Source: Simiduia sp. 21SJ11W-1 (GTDB lineage Bacteria; Pseudomonadota; Gammaproteobacteria; Pseudomonadales; Cellvibrionaceae). Taken from it: DNA of 64,000 bases. Below, one piece after another: positions 47,278 to 58,130 of this stretch (within the stretch, counting starts at the first letter, position 1; every line of letters starts with the position of its first letter). The notes under the pieces are model-generated. The model had not been told where the DNA came from, ran no database searches, and was given only the letters and a program-made list of their open reading frames with translations. Position numbers and translations under genes: made by a program. The stretch spans positions 2,139,501-2,203,500 of the forward strand of contig NZ_CP090959.1 of the NCBI RefSeq assembly GCF_024138675.1. The letters are read 5' to 3'.

Positions 47278-49422
47278 TTAAGCGTAATATTTTTTGCCAG
47301 ACAAGGCTTGCATGCCAGCGGTAGGCGTATACAGCGCACCCAGATCTGCATGGGACTTTGCCATCTCGATAATTTTGTCGATACCCACACTGTCTACCCA
47401 GCGAAACACTCCGCCACGGAAGGGTGGGAAACCCAAGCCATAAATAAGTGCCATATCCGCCTCGGCCACCGAATCCACAATGCCTTCTTCAAGGCAGCGC
47501 GCCATCTCAGTCACCATGGGGATCATCATACGCGCGATGATTTCTTCATCGGAAAACTCGCGACGCTCGGCGCAATGGGGCGCAAGTAATGCGTAGGCCT
47601 GTTCATCTACCACCTTGGCAGGCTTGCCCTTTTTGTCGGTTTCATAACGGTAAAAACCTTTGCCGTTTTTCTGGCCGTAGCGCTCGGCCTCAAACATCAC
47701 ATCGGTGCAGGCTTTAAAATGCTTACCCATGCGATCGGGGAAGCCTTCAGCCATTACTGTTTCACAATGTGCGGCGGTATCTATACCCACCACATCCAGT
47801 AAATAAGCGGGGCCCATGGGCCAACCCCAGGCCTGCATTACCTTATCCACCTGCTGGAAGTCTGCGCCATCACGCAGCAGCATAGAGAAGCCTGCAAAAT
47901 ACGGGAACAATACGCGGTTCACCAAAAACCCCGGGCAATCTTTCACCACAATGGCTTTCTTGCCCATAGCATTGGCATAGGCCACGGTGCGGGCTATGGC
48001 GGTATCCGAGGTTTTCTCACCGCGAATAACTTCCACCAACGGCATGGCGTGCACCGGGTTAAAAAAGTGCATACCGCAGAAATTTTCTGGCCGCGTCAAC
48101 GCCTTGGCCAAATGGGTAATTGAAATAGTTGAGGTGTTTGAGGCAAGCACTGCACCCTCCCCCACGCGCGACTCTACATCGGCGAGCACCGCGTGTTTTA
48201 CTTTGGGGTTTTCAACTACGGCCTCAACCACCATATCCACTTGGTCAAAACCGTCATAGGAAAGGCAGGGCTCAATGCGCGTAAGTACTTGCGCCATTTC
48301 CGCAGGCGTCATGCGCCCACGCTCAACACCTTTGGTTAATAATTTAGAGGCCTCAGACAAACCCAAATCAATACCGGCCTGGGCGATGTCTTTCATTTTG
48401 ATAGGCGTGCCTTTCAAGGCCGATTGATAGGCAATGCCGCCGCCCATGATGCCGGCGCCTAACACAGCGGCGCGGGCAATTTTTTTGTCGGCCTTTTTCT
48501 CCCAGCTTTTGGCTTTTTTGCCAATCAGCTGGTCTGACAAAAACAACCCCACAAGCGCTGCAGCCTCTGGGCCTTGTGCAAGCTTTGCAAAGGCGCGGGC
48601 TTCAGCGGCGAGCGCTTCTTGCCGCCCGGCTTTGGCTGAGGCCTGCATGGCTTTTATGGCTGCCACGGGAGCCGGGTAATTTTTGCCCGCCTGCGCGCCA
48701 ATAAAGGATTTGGCGGTTTCAAAGGCCATGAGCGATTCGGTGTCGTTCAGGGGCATGGGGCCGGTTTTCTGCAGACGGCGGCGCTTGTAATCAAGGCTAC
48801 CCTCAATGCACTGCTTCACAGTGTGCAAAGCGCAATCACGCAGCTGTTCGGGTGCGACTACGGCATCTATTACACCGGCTTTCAAGGCGGCATCGGCACG
48901 CTGGTCTTTACCCGAGGCAATCCATTCAGCGGCGGTATCAACACCTGCAATACGGGGCAAACGCACAGTGCCACCCCAACCGGGAATCAGGCCGAGCTTG
49001 GTTTCTGGCAGGCCCACTTTGGCAGCCAGGCTTGCCACGCGGTAATCGCACGCCAGGCAAAACTCCAAACCACCGCCCAGGGCGAAGCCGTTAATGGCTA
49101 CCACTACGGGCACGGCCAGGTCTTCCAGGCGGTTGTTGTTTTCATTGTTTTTGCTGAGGTGCCCAATCACTGCATCTTCACCGGCGCCGAATACGCTGCC
49201 AAACTCGGTGATATCTGCGCCCACAATGAACACGCCCTTACCGGATGTGGCAATTACGCCTTTGAGGTCTGACATTTGCTCAAGCGCGCTAATTGCATCG
49301 CTCAACTCCTGCACTGTGCGCAGGTCGAATTTGTTGACCGACTCACCCTCAGCATCAAAACACAGCTCAGCAATACCTGCTTCCAGCTGGCGTACTGATA
49401 CTGATTTGCCTTGATAGACCAT
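47278..49422 (-). CDS. fadB: Fatty-acid oxidation complex alpha subunit (enoyl-CoA hydratase / 3-hydroxyacyl-CoA dehydrogenase)
   Basis: A 714-residue multifunctional enzyme. N-terminal crotonase domain with oxyanion Gly in [19 protein letters not shown] and catalytic Glu in [23 protein letters not shown]-binding Rossmann motif [18 protein letters not shown] (about residue 318). The dehydrogenase His is in [17 protein letters not shown], with [17 protein letters not shown]. Forms an alpha2-beta2 complex with FadA. A PsrA-like operator lies upstream. Confidence 0.96.
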   Translation of the reverse strand: MVYQGKSVSVRQLEAGIAELCFDAEGESVNKFDLRTVQELSDAISALEQMSDLKGVIATSGKGVFIVGADITEFGSVFGAGEDAVIGHLSKNNENNNRLEDLAVPVVVAINGFALGGGLEFCLACDYRVASLAAKVGLPETKLGLIPGWGGTVRLPRIAGVDTAAEWIASGKDQRADAALKAGVIDAVVAPEQLRDCALHTVKQCIEGSLDYKRRRLQKTGPMPLNDTESLMAFETAKSFIGAQAGKNYPAPVAAIKAMQASAKAGRQEALAAEARAFAKLAQGPEAAALVGLFLSDQLIGKKAKSWEKKADKKIARAAVLGAGIMGGGIAYQSALKGTPIKMKDIAQAGIDLGLSEASKLLTKGVERGRMTPAEMAQVLTRIEPCLSYDGFDQVDMVVEAVVENPKVKHAVLADVESRVGEGAVLASNTSTISITHLAKALTRPENFCGMHFFNPVHAMPLVEVIRGEKTSDTAIARTVAYANAMGKKAIVVKDCPGFLVNRVLFPYFAGFSMLLRDGADFQQVDKVMQAWGWPMGPAYLLDVVGIDTAAHCETVMAEGFPDRMGKHFKACTDVMFEAERYGQKNGKGFYRYETDKKGKPAKVVDEQAYALLAPHCAERREFSDEEIIARMMIPMVTEMARCLEEGIVDSVAEADMALIYGLGFPPFRGGVFRWVDSVGIDKIIEMAKSHADLGALYTPTAGMQALSGKKYYA

Positions 49423-49503
49423 GGAAACTCTCCAATTTCAGTGTTGGTTTTTGATTGTTACTCAGCGCTAGCCACATGCTTTAGGCCTTGCTAGAGATTA
49501 ATT

Positions 49504-49517
49504 CAAACGTATGTTTT
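49504..49517 (-). promoter_or_regulatory. PsrA-like operator upstream of fadBA
   Basis: CAAACGTATGTTTT fits the [G/C]AAAC-N2-4-GTTT[G/C] palindrome described for the fatty-acid-responsive repressor PsrA of Pseudomonas, except for the last base. It lies about 80 bases upstream of the fadB start in the only intergenic region serving fadBA. Confidence 0.5.
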
Positions 49518-49568
49518 ATTCACTATAAACCTTTCACCCATAAAGGTGAATAGTGTAGACGCTGTGTG

Positions 49569-50348
49569 TTAAAGCTTGAGGGTGAAGTCGTCTGCGTCTT
49601 CCAATACCGGAAATTTATCGCGCAGGCGAGCCAGCTGAAAGGCCGAGAGCTCTGCCCGCAACAGCGTTTCACCGCCTTCGTTGTCGGCCATGGGCTCGCC
49701 CAGTGGATCGTATATTTGGCTATCACCTGCGTAGGAGTACCCTTCGCCATCAGTGCCGAAGCAATTCACCCCGGCCACAAATGCCTGGTTTTCAATGGCG
49801 CGCGCCGTCAGCAGGCGCGACCACTGGCGGGTGCGGGCCTCTGGCCAATTGGCGACATAAAACAAGAGATCGTAATCCTGGCGCGAACGGCTCCACACGG
49901 GGAAACGCAGGTCGTAGCAAATCATCGGGCAGCAACGCCAGCCCTGGCACTCAAACACCTTGCGCTGATTGCCCGCCGTAAACACCTCATGCTCGCCCGC
50001 CATGCTGAACAGGTGGCGCTTATCGTAAGTTTGATAATCGCCATTGGGCGGCATCCAAACCAGCCGATTAAAGTAGCGCCCCCCCTCTTCTACCAGATAA
50101 CTGCCGGCCAGGGTGAGCTGATGACGGGCAGCCTGATCAGCCATCCACTCAAGGGTGGGGCCTTCAAAAGGCTCGGCGAAGGCATCGGCGGCTTGGGTAA
50201 AGCCTGTGGTGAAGGTTTCGGGCAGTAGCGCCAGATCAAGCCCCAGCGCGCCCTCCGCCAAGAGATCGCCAAGTAGCGCACGGTTCTCTGCCGGCGCCTG
50301 CCATACGAGGTCGGCCTGCACCAAGCCGATGGCCAAACGTTCTTTCAC
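49569..50348 (-). CDS. Omega-amidase / Nit2-like carbon-nitrogen hydrolase
   Basis: A 259-residue nitrilase-superfamily enzyme with the Glu-Lys-Cys triad: Glu in LALLPETFTTGF, Lys in TYDKRHLFSMAGE, Cys in CCPMICYDLRFPVWSR. It closely follows the YafV type, which deaminates alpha-ketoglutaramate and alpha-ketosuccinamate from the methionine-salvage transamination. No neighbour strengthens the assignment. Confidence 0.88.
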   Translation of the reverse strand: MKERLAIGLVQADLVWQAPAENRALLGDLLAEGALGLDLALLPETFTTGFTQAADAFAEPFEGPTLEWMADQAARHQLTLAGSYLVEEGGRYFNRLVWMPPNGDYQTYDKRHLFSMAGEHEVFTAGNQRKVFECQGWRCCPMICYDLRFPVWSRSRQDYDLLFYVANWPEARTRQWSRLLTARAIENQAFVAGVNCFGTDGEGYSYAGDSQIYDPLGEPMADNEGGETLLRAELSAFQLARLRDKFPVLEDADDFTLKL

Positions 50349-50378
50349 GCACCTACCTCCTCGTGACCCGCTGCAAGC

Positions 50379-51311
50379 CTAGCGCTGAGCGACTTGTTCT
50401 GTACTCCATAACTTGGCCTTTTCGCGTGCCAACTGCGCCTGCTCCGGCTCTTCAATACGCTCCCAATACAAGGCTGCACGGTACCAAGAGGCCACCGTTT
50501 GCTGCCGGTAGTAATTGATGTACTGGGCCTTGGATTTCGCCTGCTGGCGCCACAAGAGCATGAGCTCGCCGGTTTGGGCGGCGGTTTCCCAAAGTTTGGC
50601 GGCGGCTTCACGCTCTTTGCCGATGGCTGCAAGCTCGGCTGCCTGCTGGTAGGCACTGCCAGCATAGCGCAGTACGTTCATTGCCAAAATCTGGCGCTTG
50701 CGCTGCAGTTTTGCATCGCTTTCCGCGCGCGCAGCCCACAAGGAACGCGCCCGTAGATACAGGGCTTCGCCACGCTCAGCCAGTGCTTCATAGGCGTCTG
50801 CGGCCACCTCTTCGGCCTCGTCTTTATCATCTAGCGCGCGCCAGCTTTGGTAGGCCTGGCGCTTGACGCCGTACACCCTATCTAGCGATGAAGCCAGGTT
50901 TTTATAAACCGCTAACGCATTGCCGTAAGACCCGTTGTTTTCATAATTCAACGAAGTTTTAAGATCTTCATTTACCGACCAATAAAAGGCATCCACTTGT
51001 TCAAGGGCCTGCTCTATGGCGTCTTCATCGGCGAGCACGGCCTCGGGCTGTACCAGGTTAAAGGGCATTGGGTTGCCATTAAAACCTGCGATCTGGCAAT
51101 AGCCGGTGAGGCCTTCGGCCAAGTTGCAATCTTTGATGAGCTGAGCTTCTTGCTTTTCACAGAGTGCGGCATCAACGCTGCTCTCAATGGCACTGCAATC
51201 GCAGCTGATAGTGGCGCACTGGTTCGCGGCGGCAGTCATCGGAATAGCCGACACGCAGAGCGCCAAAGGTGCAAACATTTTTATTACGGTCTTGGGTAGT
51301 AATGTATTCAT
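50379..51311 (-). CDS. Secreted hypothetical protein, helix-rich
   Basis: A 310-residue protein with a signal peptide ending near AAA (IPMTAAANQC). A Cys-rich start of the mature protein (CATISCDCSAIESSVDAALCEKQ) is followed by long Ala/Glu-rich helices resembling TPR-like or coiled repeats (NGSYGNALAVYKNLASSLDR, YEALAERGEALYLRARSLWAARAE). No family recognised. It is followed by the omega-amidase gene on the same strand. Confidence 0.7.
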   Translation of the reverse strand: MNTLLPKTVIKMFAPLALCVSAIPMTAAANQCATISCDCSAIESSVDAALCEKQEAQLIKDCNLAEGLTGYCQIAGFNGNPMPFNLVQPEAVLADEDAIEQALEQVDAFYWSVNEDLKTSLNYENNGSYGNALAVYKNLASSLDRVYGVKRQAYQSWRALDDKDEAEEVAADAYEALAERGEALYLRARSLWAARAESDAKLQRKRQILAMNVLRYAGSAYQQAAELAAIGKEREAAAKLWETAAQTGELMLLWRQQAKSKAQYINYYRQQTVASWYRAALYWERIEEPEQAQLAREKAKLWSTEQVAQR

Positions 51312-51419
51312 GTGGGCCCCTTTTATATCTATAGAGTTGTAATGGGCATCAAGCTTTTGTGCATGTCCACATTAAAACGCCACGCGCTTGAGTGCAATAC
51401 GTAGTCAAACAAAGGCCTG

Positions 51420-52592
51420 CTAATTCAAACCGGCCACACCTGGTTTGTTCATTCGATGCAGGCACACACTTAAGGCCAACGCCAGGGTTGCAGCAATTGC
51501 CGCCATTAAAAATGTAGCCGCCGGGCTCTGCTCCCAAATAACACCACTTAACCATGCCCCAAGAGCCCCGCCTCCACCAAAGCACAGTGCGGAATAGATT
51601 GCCTGGCCCTGGCCATCGGCGCCTTCAAATTGCTGGCGAATCCATTCTATGGCCAGCGCATGGGTAAGGCCGAAGCTTGCCGCGTGCAGCAGCTGGGCTG
51701 CAATTAACACCCATAAGTAGCCGGGAAAAACCGCAATACACACCCACCTGAGCGCAGTTAACAGGGCGCCAACAACCAGTAAACCCGAAAGACTAAAACG
51801 CGCCAACAGCCGGTGCATGGCTAAAAACAAAGCGATTTCGGCAAGCACACTGATAGCCCAAAGCCAACCGGTAGCGGCGCCACTGTAACCTTCAGCCGCT
51901 AAATACATGCTAAAAAACGTGTAGTAAGGGCCATGGCTTACCTGCAAAAGCAACGCCACCAACAGAAACATCCACACCGCAGGGGTAAGCAGCAATGCGC
52001 GTACAGGGCGGCTCGCCCGCCCACAGGTGTTGAGTGCCGCCTCTGGCACCTTAAGCGAACTCAACCAAATCACCAGCAAGCAGGCTGCGGCTATCACCGG
52101 CAGCGTTAAAATACGCTCGCCTTCAAACCAGTAACCCAGGCACACCACGGCCACGAAAAACCCGAGCGACCCCCACTGGCGCACCAGGCTATAGCGGCCG
52201 GTATTGGGGGCCAGATGCGCCAAAGTCACCACCTCAAATTGCGGCAGCACGGCATTCCAGAAAAACGAAAAACTAAACAGCACCCACAGCAACCAATAGA
52301 ACTCGGTGCTGACAAAAATGCCCAGAAAGCACACAAATGCGAGCAGGTTACCGCGCCTTACCCAGCCCATGCGCTGGCCGTGCCTGTCGGCCAGCCAACC
52401 CCAAAAATTGGGCGCCACCATACGGGTAACCATGAGCGTGGCCGTGAGCAGGCCGATATCGTAACCGGAGTAGCCGAGCGCCTGCAGGTAGAGGCTTAAG
52501 AACGGAACCAACACCCCAACGAGGGCGAAATAAGAAAAGTAAACGCCCGACATGCGCCAATAGGGCACGCGGGCATCGGTGTTAAACATCAC
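51420..52592 (-). CDS. MFS transporter (HcaT/LacY-like MFS_1 group)
   Basis: A 390-residue permease with about 12 hydrophobic segments. The signature loop [11 protein letters not shown] appears after helix 2. N-terminal [31 protein letters not shown] and central [16 protein letters not shown] are typical of the 3-phenylpropionate/nucleoside-type MFS group with unassigned substrates. Its start overlaps the aroC stop by 4 bases, so it is read as the distal gene of an aroC transcript. Confidence 0.85.
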   Translation of the reverse strand: MMFNTDARVPYWRMSGVYFSYFALVGVLVPFLSLYLQALGYSGYDIGLLTATLMVTRMVAPNFWGWLADRHGQRMGWVRRGNLLAFVCFLGIFVSTEFYWLLWVLFSFSFFWNAVLPQFEVVTLAHLAPNTGRYSLVRQWGSLGFFVAVVCLGYWFEGERILTLPVIAAACLLVIWLSSLKVPEAALNTCGRASRPVRALLLTPAVWMFLLVALLLQVSHGPYYTFFSMYLAAEGYSGAATGWLWAISVLAEIALFLAMHRLLARFSLSGLLVVGALLTALRWVCIAVFPGYLWVLIAAQLLHAASFGLTHALAIEWIRQQFEGADGQGQAIYSALCFGGGGALGAWLSGVIWEQSPAATFLMAAIAATLALALSVCLHRMNKPGVAGLN

Positions 52593-53683
52593 TGCCGGGC
52601 GATGTCGGGAATCTGGTGTTCAACGGCGCCATTCTGGCCGCGATGACGCAGGAGATGATCCATCAACACTATGGCCATCATGGCCTCGGCGATTGGCGTT
52701 GCGCGAATGCCCACGCAAGGGTCGTGACGACCTTTGGTTACCACTTCCACGGGGTTGCCATGCACATCAATACTGCGCCCAGGCAGGTGCAGGCTGGAGG
52801 TGGGCTTGAGCGCCAGGTGCGCCACAATATCCTGCCCGGAAGATATACCCCCTAAAATGCCGCCGGCGTGATTCGACAAAAAGCCCTCCGGGGTCATTTC
52901 GTCTCTGTGCTCTGTGCCCTTTTGGGCCACTGCCGCAAAACCTGCACCAATCTCCACGCCCTTAACGGCGTTAATGCTCATCAGGCCGTGGGCCAGATCG
53001 GCATCCAGGCGATCGAAAATGGGCTCACCCAAACCCGGCGGCACGCCTTCGGCCACCACGGTAATTTTTGCACCCACCGAGTTGCCCTCTTTATTGAGCG
53101 CCTGCATGTAGGCTTCCATTTCCGGCACTTTGCTGGCATCCGGGCAGAAAAACGGGTTTTCACTCACCTGGGCAAAATCGACGCTTTCAATGGCAATGGG
53201 GCCCAGCTGCGATAAATAGCCGCGCACCTGCACACCCAGTACCTCGCGCAGGTACTTCTTGGCTATGGCGCCCGCGGCCACGCGCATGGCGGTTTCTCGG
53301 GCCGACGAACGGCCGCCGCCGCGGTAATCGCGCACGCCATACTTATGCATGTAGGTGTAATCGGCATGGGCCGGGCGGAACTGGTCTTTGATGTTCGAAT
53401 AATCTTTCGAGCGCTGATCGGTATTTTCGATGATCATTCCAATGGGGGTGCCTGTGGTTTTACCCTCAAACACACCGGATAAGATCTTTACCTGATCGGC
53501 CTCTCTGCGCTGGGTGGTATAGCGCGACTGGCCAGGCTTGCGACGATCAAGATCCGCCTGGATATCCGCCTCGGTAAGCGCAAGGCCCGGCGGGCAACCA
53601 TCCACAATGCACCCCAGCGCCAGGCCGTGACTTTCGCCAAAGGTGGTAACGGTAAACAGCTTTCCAAAGGTGTTGCCAGACAT
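52589..53683 (-). CDS. aroC: Chorismate synthase
   Basis: A 364-residue enzyme converting EPSP to chorismate with reduced FMN, the last step of the shikimate pathway. Family signatures: [18 protein letters not shown] at the N-terminus, [22 protein letters not shown] and the C-terminal KPTSSLHLP plus [11 protein letters not shown]. Length normal. Confidence 0.97.
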   Translation of the reverse strand: MSGNTFGKLFTVTTFGESHGLALGCIVDGCPPGLALTEADIQADLDRRKPGQSRYTTQRREADQVKILSGVFEGKTTGTPIGMIIENTDQRSKDYSNIKDQFRPAHADYTYMHKYGVRDYRGGGRSSARETAMRVAAGAIAKKYLREVLGVQVRGYLSQLGPIAIESVDFAQVSENPFFCPDASKVPEMEAYMQALNKEGNSVGAKITVVAEGVPPGLGEPIFDRLDADLAHGLMSINAVKGVEIGAGFAAVAQKGTEHRDEMTPEGFLSNHAGGILGGISSGQDIVAHLALKPTSSLHLPGRSIDVHGNPVEVVTKGRHDPCVGIRATPIAEAMMAIVLMDHLLRHRGQNGAVEHQIPDIARQ

Positions 53684-53802
53684 AGCGCTCTCAATAATTC
53701 AGGGTGGTCGCAATAAAGAGCGCGGATTATACGCGAAAGTCTCTAATTATTGCCAAGCACACAGACTTTTAGCCAAGCAGCAGCTTGCACACTAGCCAAG
53801 CC

Positions 53803-54720
53803 TCAAGCTTGGGTTAGGTTCCCGAAATAGCGCCGGATCTCCTCGGCGCTCAAGGTAAACACACCGTGACCGCCGCGCTCGAACTCCACCCAGGTAAAAG
53901 GCACTTCAGGAAATGCCGCCTCCAGTGCCACCCAGCTGTTGCCCACTTCCACAAACACCTGGCCCGTGGGGGTTAAGTGCTGCGCCACCTGCTGTAAAAA
54001 ACGGCGGGTGAAATCCAGGCCATCGTGGCCGGAACCCAAGCCGATGCTGGGCTCACACAAAAACTCCGGTGGCATGGTGGCCAAATCCTGGGCATCTACA
54101 TAGGGGGGATTGCACACAATAAGGTCGAACTGCTGGCCTGCCAGGCCGCTAAAGCCGTCTGAAAGTGCTGTGTGCACCTGTTCTTCCAGCCCGAAGCGGC
54201 TGATATTGGCCTCGGCCACTGCCAGTGCATCGGGCGAGATATCCGAAAGCACCACCTCGGCATCGGCAAAGGCATGGGCACAGGCAATACCGATACAGCC
54301 ACTGCCGGTGCACATGTCCAAAATGCGCTCTGGGGCCGCCACTAACCAGGGTTCAAACCCGTTTTCAATAAGCTCACCCACCGGCGAGCGCGGCACCAGC
54401 ACGCGCTCGTCTACCACAAAGGGTAAGCCTGCAAACATGGCCTGACCGGTGAGGTAGGCCGCGGGGATCCGCTCATTAATGCGCCGGGTGATCAGCGTAA
54501 AAAGCTGGTCGCGCTCGGCATAGCTCAGGCGGCAATCCAGCAGGGATGGGTCTTCGCTCCAGTGCATGTGCAGCACGTGCAGAGCCAGCTGCAGGCTTTC
54601 ATCCCAGGCGTTATCGGTGCCGTGGCCAAAAAACACCTCGGCTTTCAGCAATTGGCTTGCCCCCCAGCGCACCCAATCGCGCAGGCTCTGCAACTCTTCT
54701 CGTGGATTAACCTGTGACAC
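53803..54720 (-). CDS. prmB: 50S ribosomal protein L3 N5-glutamine methyltransferase
   Basis: A 305-residue SAM enzyme methylating a Gln of ribosomal protein L3. GTG 54720 is chosen, with GGGAG about 7 bases upstream; further upstream in-frame starts add non-homologous sequence. Landmarks: [27 protein letters not shown], motif [13 protein letters not shown] and the Gln-binding NPPYVDAQD. The NPPY context and N-terminal sequence favour PrmB over PrmC. Upstream of aroC on the same strand, divergent from folE. Confidence 0.92.
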   Translation of the reverse strand: MSQVNPREELQSLRDWVRWGASQLLKAEVFFGHGTDNAWDESLQLALHVLHMHWSEDPSLLDCRLSYAERDQLFTLITRRINERIPAAYLTGQAMFAGLPFVVDERVLVPRSPVGELIENGFEPWLVAAPERILDMCTGSGCIGIACAHAFADAEVVLSDISPDALAVAEANISRFGLEEQVHTALSDGFSGLAGQQFDLIVCNPPYVDAQDLATMPPEFLCEPSIGLGSGHDGLDFTRRFLQQVAQHLTPTGQVFVEVGNSWVALEAAFPEVPFTWVEFERGGHGVFTLSAEEIRRYFGNLTQA

Positions 54721-54878
54721 CTTAACTCCCGCCTCGTAAAACCGGCCGCCATTGTAAGCCCAACGGTGGCCATTTCGTAAAAAAACATCCAGTTGCCGAT
54801 TGAACCCGTAAAGCACTGGTACTCGTCACTATAATGACGATAATAAGCACCCCGAAACTCAGCAAGGACTCAGGTTGA

Positions 54879-55418
54879 ATGAAAGAACATTTCGCAAGCA
54901 TTATTTCCGCTATCGGAGAGGACCTGAGCCGTCCTGGCCTTACCGACACCCCTGAGCGTGCTGCCAAGGCCTTTGAGTTCCTTACCCGCGGCTACCACCA
55001 AAAGCTGGACGACGTGGTAAACGATGCCCTCTTCCCGTCTGACTCCAACGAGATGATCATCGTTAAAGACATCGAGCTCTACTCCATGTGCGAGCATCAC
55101 CTGCTGCCGTTTATCGGCCGCGCGCACGTGGCTTACATTCCCACCGGCAAAGTACTGGGGCTTTCAAAAGTTGCACGCATTGTGGATATGTTCGCCCGCC
55201 GCCTGCAAATTCAAGAGCAGCTCACCCTGCAAATTGCGGAAACCGTGAAATCGGTCACCGGTGCCGAAGGTGTGGGCGTGATTGTTGAAGCCAAGCACAT
55301 GTGCATGATGATGCGCGGCGTTGAAAAACAAAACTCGGTAATGAAAACTTCTGCCATGCTGGGGTCATTTCGGGATGACCCGGCCACCCGCACCGAATTT
55401 TTAAGCCTGGTGCGCTAA
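54879..55418 (+). CDS. folE: GTP cyclohydrolase I
   Basis: A 179-residue homodecameric enzyme making 7,8-dihydroneopterin triphosphate from GTP, the entry to folate, tetrahydrobiopterin and queuosine. Zinc ligands are Cys and His in [15 protein letters not shown] and the second Cys in [12 protein letters not shown]. Product feeds FolB/FolK or QueD/PTPS enzymes such as the one at 5254. Confidence 0.97.
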   Translation: MKEHFASIISAIGEDLSRPGLTDTPERAAKAFEFLTRGYHQKLDDVVNDALFPSDSNEMIIVKDIELYSMCEHHLLPFIGRAHVAYIPTGKVLGLSKVARIVDMFARRLQIQEQLTLQIAETVKSVTGAEGVGVIVEAKHMCMMMRGVEKQNSVMKTSAMLGSFRDDPATRTEFLSLVR

Positions 55419-55442
55419 TTCCTTAGACCCCATCTACCCAAT

Positions 55443-55468
55443 CGCTGCTGGCCGCCTGGCCAGCGGCG
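55443..55468. terminator. GC-rich hairpin between convergent folE and DUF4892-like gene
   Basis: CGCTGCTGGCC, four-base loop, GGCCAGCGGCG (one mismatch). No U-tract, so function as a bidirectional terminator is only suggested by position. Confidence 0.4.
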
Positions 55469-55480
55469 CACATGGCACAA

Positions 55481-56356
55481 CTACTGCCTTACCAAATCTA
55501 CCCGTACAGGGCTTGCACCACGCCCGGCCGGTGCATTGCGCCCCACACTGAACACAGCCACCGGCTTTTTTAAACCGCGGGATTTAAGCAGCGCCTGCAG
55601 CGCCACTGCATGCTCGGTTGCTGCCACCAGATTATCTGTGCCTGGCCTGTAGTCGTGACCCACCAGCGTAAACCGGCCTGTATCTGCCTGAATAAAATCC
55701 ACCAACTGTTGCAACTGGGCGGCGGCAACCTCAAGGTTTTGCCCATCGGTAAATTGCAACGGAATCGAAAAGTAACCCAGCTCCGCAATGGCATTGCCGA
55801 TGGATTTTGCTGGCGTCACAAGGCGTGCGCCGCTGCTTGCGGGTGCCACTTCTTCAATCTGGGCCATCACACTACCATTGCCCCGGCGCACCACATAAAT
55901 CACCACGTAGAGTAACTTGCCCGCCTGTTCCAACTCGTACACACCATAGTGCTGCTGGGCATCTAACCCGTAGAGCACGCGGCTATCAAAGTGGGTATTG
56001 GCCCATGCATTGCTGGGCCCGCACAACAGGCCCGAGCAGGAAAACAGCTCGCGCCGGTTTGGCATTTGGCTTTTAAGGGAGGTAAAAAATTCGCGCTCAT
56101 CGGCGCCGGCAGGTAACTCCAGGGTTTTACGCTGGACACTACCGCTCACCGTTTCACCACCTTGGGTTCGCCATTCATTATTAATTCGCCGGTAAATACC
56201 GAGCATTAATAAATAGTTACTTTCCTGGGCCTCTGAGCTATACACAGTGCGAGCCTGCGGTGGCAGCTGCCAGCTCACCGCAGCCGCTAAAGGTGCTGCA
56301 AACCCCACCAAAACACACAAACAAACACATCGCGACCACTGCCAAGGTTTGAACAC
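55481..56356 (-). CDS. Secreted DUF4892-like protein with OmpA-like C-terminal region
   Basis: About 291 residues with a signal peptide (CVCLCVLVGFAAPLAAAV). GTG 56356 is chosen because it lies just after the preceding stop; ATG 56392 would add 12 residues and overlap the upstream gene. The N-terminal two thirds (YLLMLGIYRRINNEWR..., RELFSCSGLLCGPSNAWAN) match the DUF4892 family as I recall it. The C-terminal VAAAQLQQLVDFIQADTGRFTLVGHDYRPGTDNLVAATEHAVALQALLKS resembles an OmpA-like peptidoglycan-binding fold. Probably an envelope protein. Confidence 0.7.
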   Translation of the reverse strand: MFKPWQWSRCVCLCVLVGFAAPLAAAVSWQLPPQARTVYSSEAQESNYLLMLGIYRRINNEWRTQGGETVSGSVQRKTLELPAGADEREFFTSLKSQMPNRRELFSCSGLLCGPSNAWANTHFDSRVLYGLDAQQHYGVYELEQAGKLLYVVIYVVRRGNGSVMAQIEEVAPASSGARLVTPAKSIGNAIAELGYFSIPLQFTDGQNLEVAAAQLQQLVDFIQADTGRFTLVGHDYRPGTDNLVAATEHAVALQALLKSRGLKKPVAVFSVGRNAPAGRGASPVRVDLVRQ

Positions 56357-56357
56357 G

Positions 56358-57278
56358 CTATACCGGCTCCGCTGTAGATTGAAAAATAACATCGCTGACA
56401 CAACACGCCTTGCCACTTGCAACCTGTGCTGCGATTTTCTGATTGAACAAACGGGCCACATCCGCGGCCTGTGCCTCCATATGCAAATGGTGGCTGCCCT
56501 CGAAAAAATGCTGCTCTATATGGGGCAAATTACTTAACACGCGTGCAAAGCCCGGGAATAATTTGGGCATGCCTTCAGAGGCAAGCACTAACGTTGTTGG
56601 CGCCTTGATAGCATTGGCGAAAGCATCTGTTTGCTGTGCACTCAGCTTAACCATAGACGGCGCCAATAATTTCGGATCGACGCGCCAACTCACCCCACCT
56701 GCGACCGGCCGCGTGCCCCGCCCCGCTATCTCGAGTGCAGCTTCAGGGCTCAGTGGGAACATGCCCTGCAATCGCACGTTAGCGGCGGCCTCTACACTGC
56801 TATAAACAGGAAAGCTGCGCGCCGCCTCTTTGCCGAGTGAATCTACCGCCTTGCGCATTTGCGCGGGCGCATCTGCGGCTTGCACGGGCTCGGGGAGCAG
56901 GCCATCTATTAACAGCAATTGCTCAACGCATTCAGGGTAGGTTGCAGCAAACAGCGCCGACACAATTGCGCCTCTGGAATGGCCAAGCAAGCCCACCTCG
57001 CTCAAGCCCAGTGCGCCAAGAATGTCGCGCACATCGGAAAGGTCATCCCACAAATGGTAGGCGCTGTAGGCCGGGCGGTGGTAACTGTGGCCGTGGCCGG
57101 CCAGATCTATGGCAACCACCGTTGCATTAAGTTGCGGAGCCAACTGATTGAAGCTTGCGCAGTTATCCAGCCAACCATGCAGCGCCAACAATACGGGCGC
57201 ATTGGGCTTTCGCCACACAGTGGCCGCCAACTGGCGATCGCCGGGCAGGGAAAACACCTGCTGCTGTGGCTGGCTCAT
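56358..57278 (-). CDS. Alpha/beta hydrolase
   Basis: A 306-residue enzyme. ATG 57278 overlaps the sixA stop (ATGA). Motifs: oxyanion LALHGWLDNCASF, nucleophile elbow LLGHSRGAIVSA (Ser in G-x-S-x-G, here GHSRG), acid region LVLASEG and the catalytic His in FFEGSHHLHMEA. Soluble, cytoplasmic, unknown ester or lactone substrate. Confidence 0.88.
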   Translation of the reverse strand: MSQPQQQVFSLPGDRQLAATVWRKPNAPVLLALHGWLDNCASFNQLAPQLNATVVAIDLAGHGHSYHRPAYSAYHLWDDLSDVRDILGALGLSEVGLLGHSRGAIVSALFAATYPECVEQLLLIDGLLPEPVQAADAPAQMRKAVDSLGKEAARSFPVYSSVEAAANVRLQGMFPLSPEAALEIAGRGTRPVAGGVSWRVDPKLLAPSMVKLSAQQTDAFANAIKAPTTLVLASEGMPKLFPGFARVLSNLPHIEQHFFEGSHHLHMEAQAADVARLFNQKIAAQVASGKACCVSDVIFQSTAEPV

Positions 57279-57754
57279 AACAGGCTCAAATCGGGTGCAT
57301 GAATACGATGATTGTCTGCCAAGCCGCGAGCCACCAAAGGCAGTTGCAACTCGGCCAAACAGGCAGTACTCATGCCGCACGCCCAGGCAGCCTCACCGGT
57401 TAGAAAGCCCACCAGCTCACTCACCAGAGGCTGATGACTGATGAGTAAAACCTCGGCGCTTTCATCTCGCAGGCCCAGCTGATCTACCACCTGCATCACG
57501 GGTGTATCGGGTGTTAGCCAATCCACTGTTTCAAACGCAAAAGGCTGGGCGGCGGGTAAGGCTTTCTGCCAGGCCCGCGCTGTTTGCTGGGCGCGCACAT
57601 AGGGGCTCACCCACACGTGGGCGGGCGCCATTTGCGTGCCAAATCGCAACGCCTGTGCTTGCACCTGTTTCACCCCGTCGGGCGTTAACGGACGCTCGGC
57701 ATCTGTGGCAGCCTGCATTTGCGCCTCACCGTGGCGCAATACCCATAATTTCAC
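57275..57754 (-). CDS. sixA: Phosphohistidine phosphatase SixA
   Basis: A 159-residue histidine phosphatase. The RHG motif LRHGEA is at residues about 6-11; the distal catalytic His is in LLISHQPLVSEL. It removes phosphate from phospho-His on HPt or PTS-type proteins. Overlaps the downstream alpha/beta hydrolase by 4 bases; starts one base before the DUF4389 stop. Confidence 0.93.
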   Translation of the reverse strand: MKLWVLRHGEAQMQAATDAERPLTPDGVKQVQAQALRFGTQMAPAHVWVSPYVRAQQTARAWQKALPAAQPFAFETVDWLTPDTPVMQVVDQLGLRDESAEVLLISHQPLVSELVGFLTGEAAWACGMSTACLAELQLPLVARGLADNHRIHAPDLSLL

Positions 57755-57755
57755 A

Positions 57756-58130
57756 CTAGGCCTCGCGATCGTCTACATCTGGCCAGTCGGCAAAGGGAAA
57801 TGGCTTGTCTTCACTGTTGTAGGTTAAAAACTTAAGGGTATCAGCAATATACGCGGTAAGGCTGGCACCGAAGCCACGCAAGTTTTCATTGGATGAACCG
57901 GTAAGCAGTGCGAACAAAAACTGCAACACCACAACTACGCCCACCACCAAGCTTGCAACCTGTAGCACGAAACCAAACAGCACCATGAAAAACAGGCGTA
58001 TCCAATGATCCGGCGAGAGTATATTGGTCTTTAACGCGTCGAACTCACCGGCTTTTGCCGCCTGCTCTACCTGTTCAGCAGCCTCAGGCTCTGTGGCGGT
58101 TACATCTTTTTTTGCATTTGCATCACTCAT
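57756..58130 (-). CDS. DUF4389 membrane protein
   Basis: A 124-residue protein. An acidic N-terminal part is followed by a pair of hydrophobic helices ([33 protein letters not shown]) and the conserved DUF4389 C-terminal segment ([32 protein letters not shown]). The family occurs in proteobacteria, of unknown function. Start ATG 58130 overlaps the gpsA stop by 8 bases. Confidence 0.88.
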   Translation of the reverse strand: MSDANAKKDVTATEPEAAEQVEQAAKAGEFDALKTNILSPDHWIRLFFMVLFGFVLQVASLVVGVVVVLQFLFALLTGSSNENLRGFGASLTAYIADTLKFLTYNSEDKPFPFADWPDVDDREA

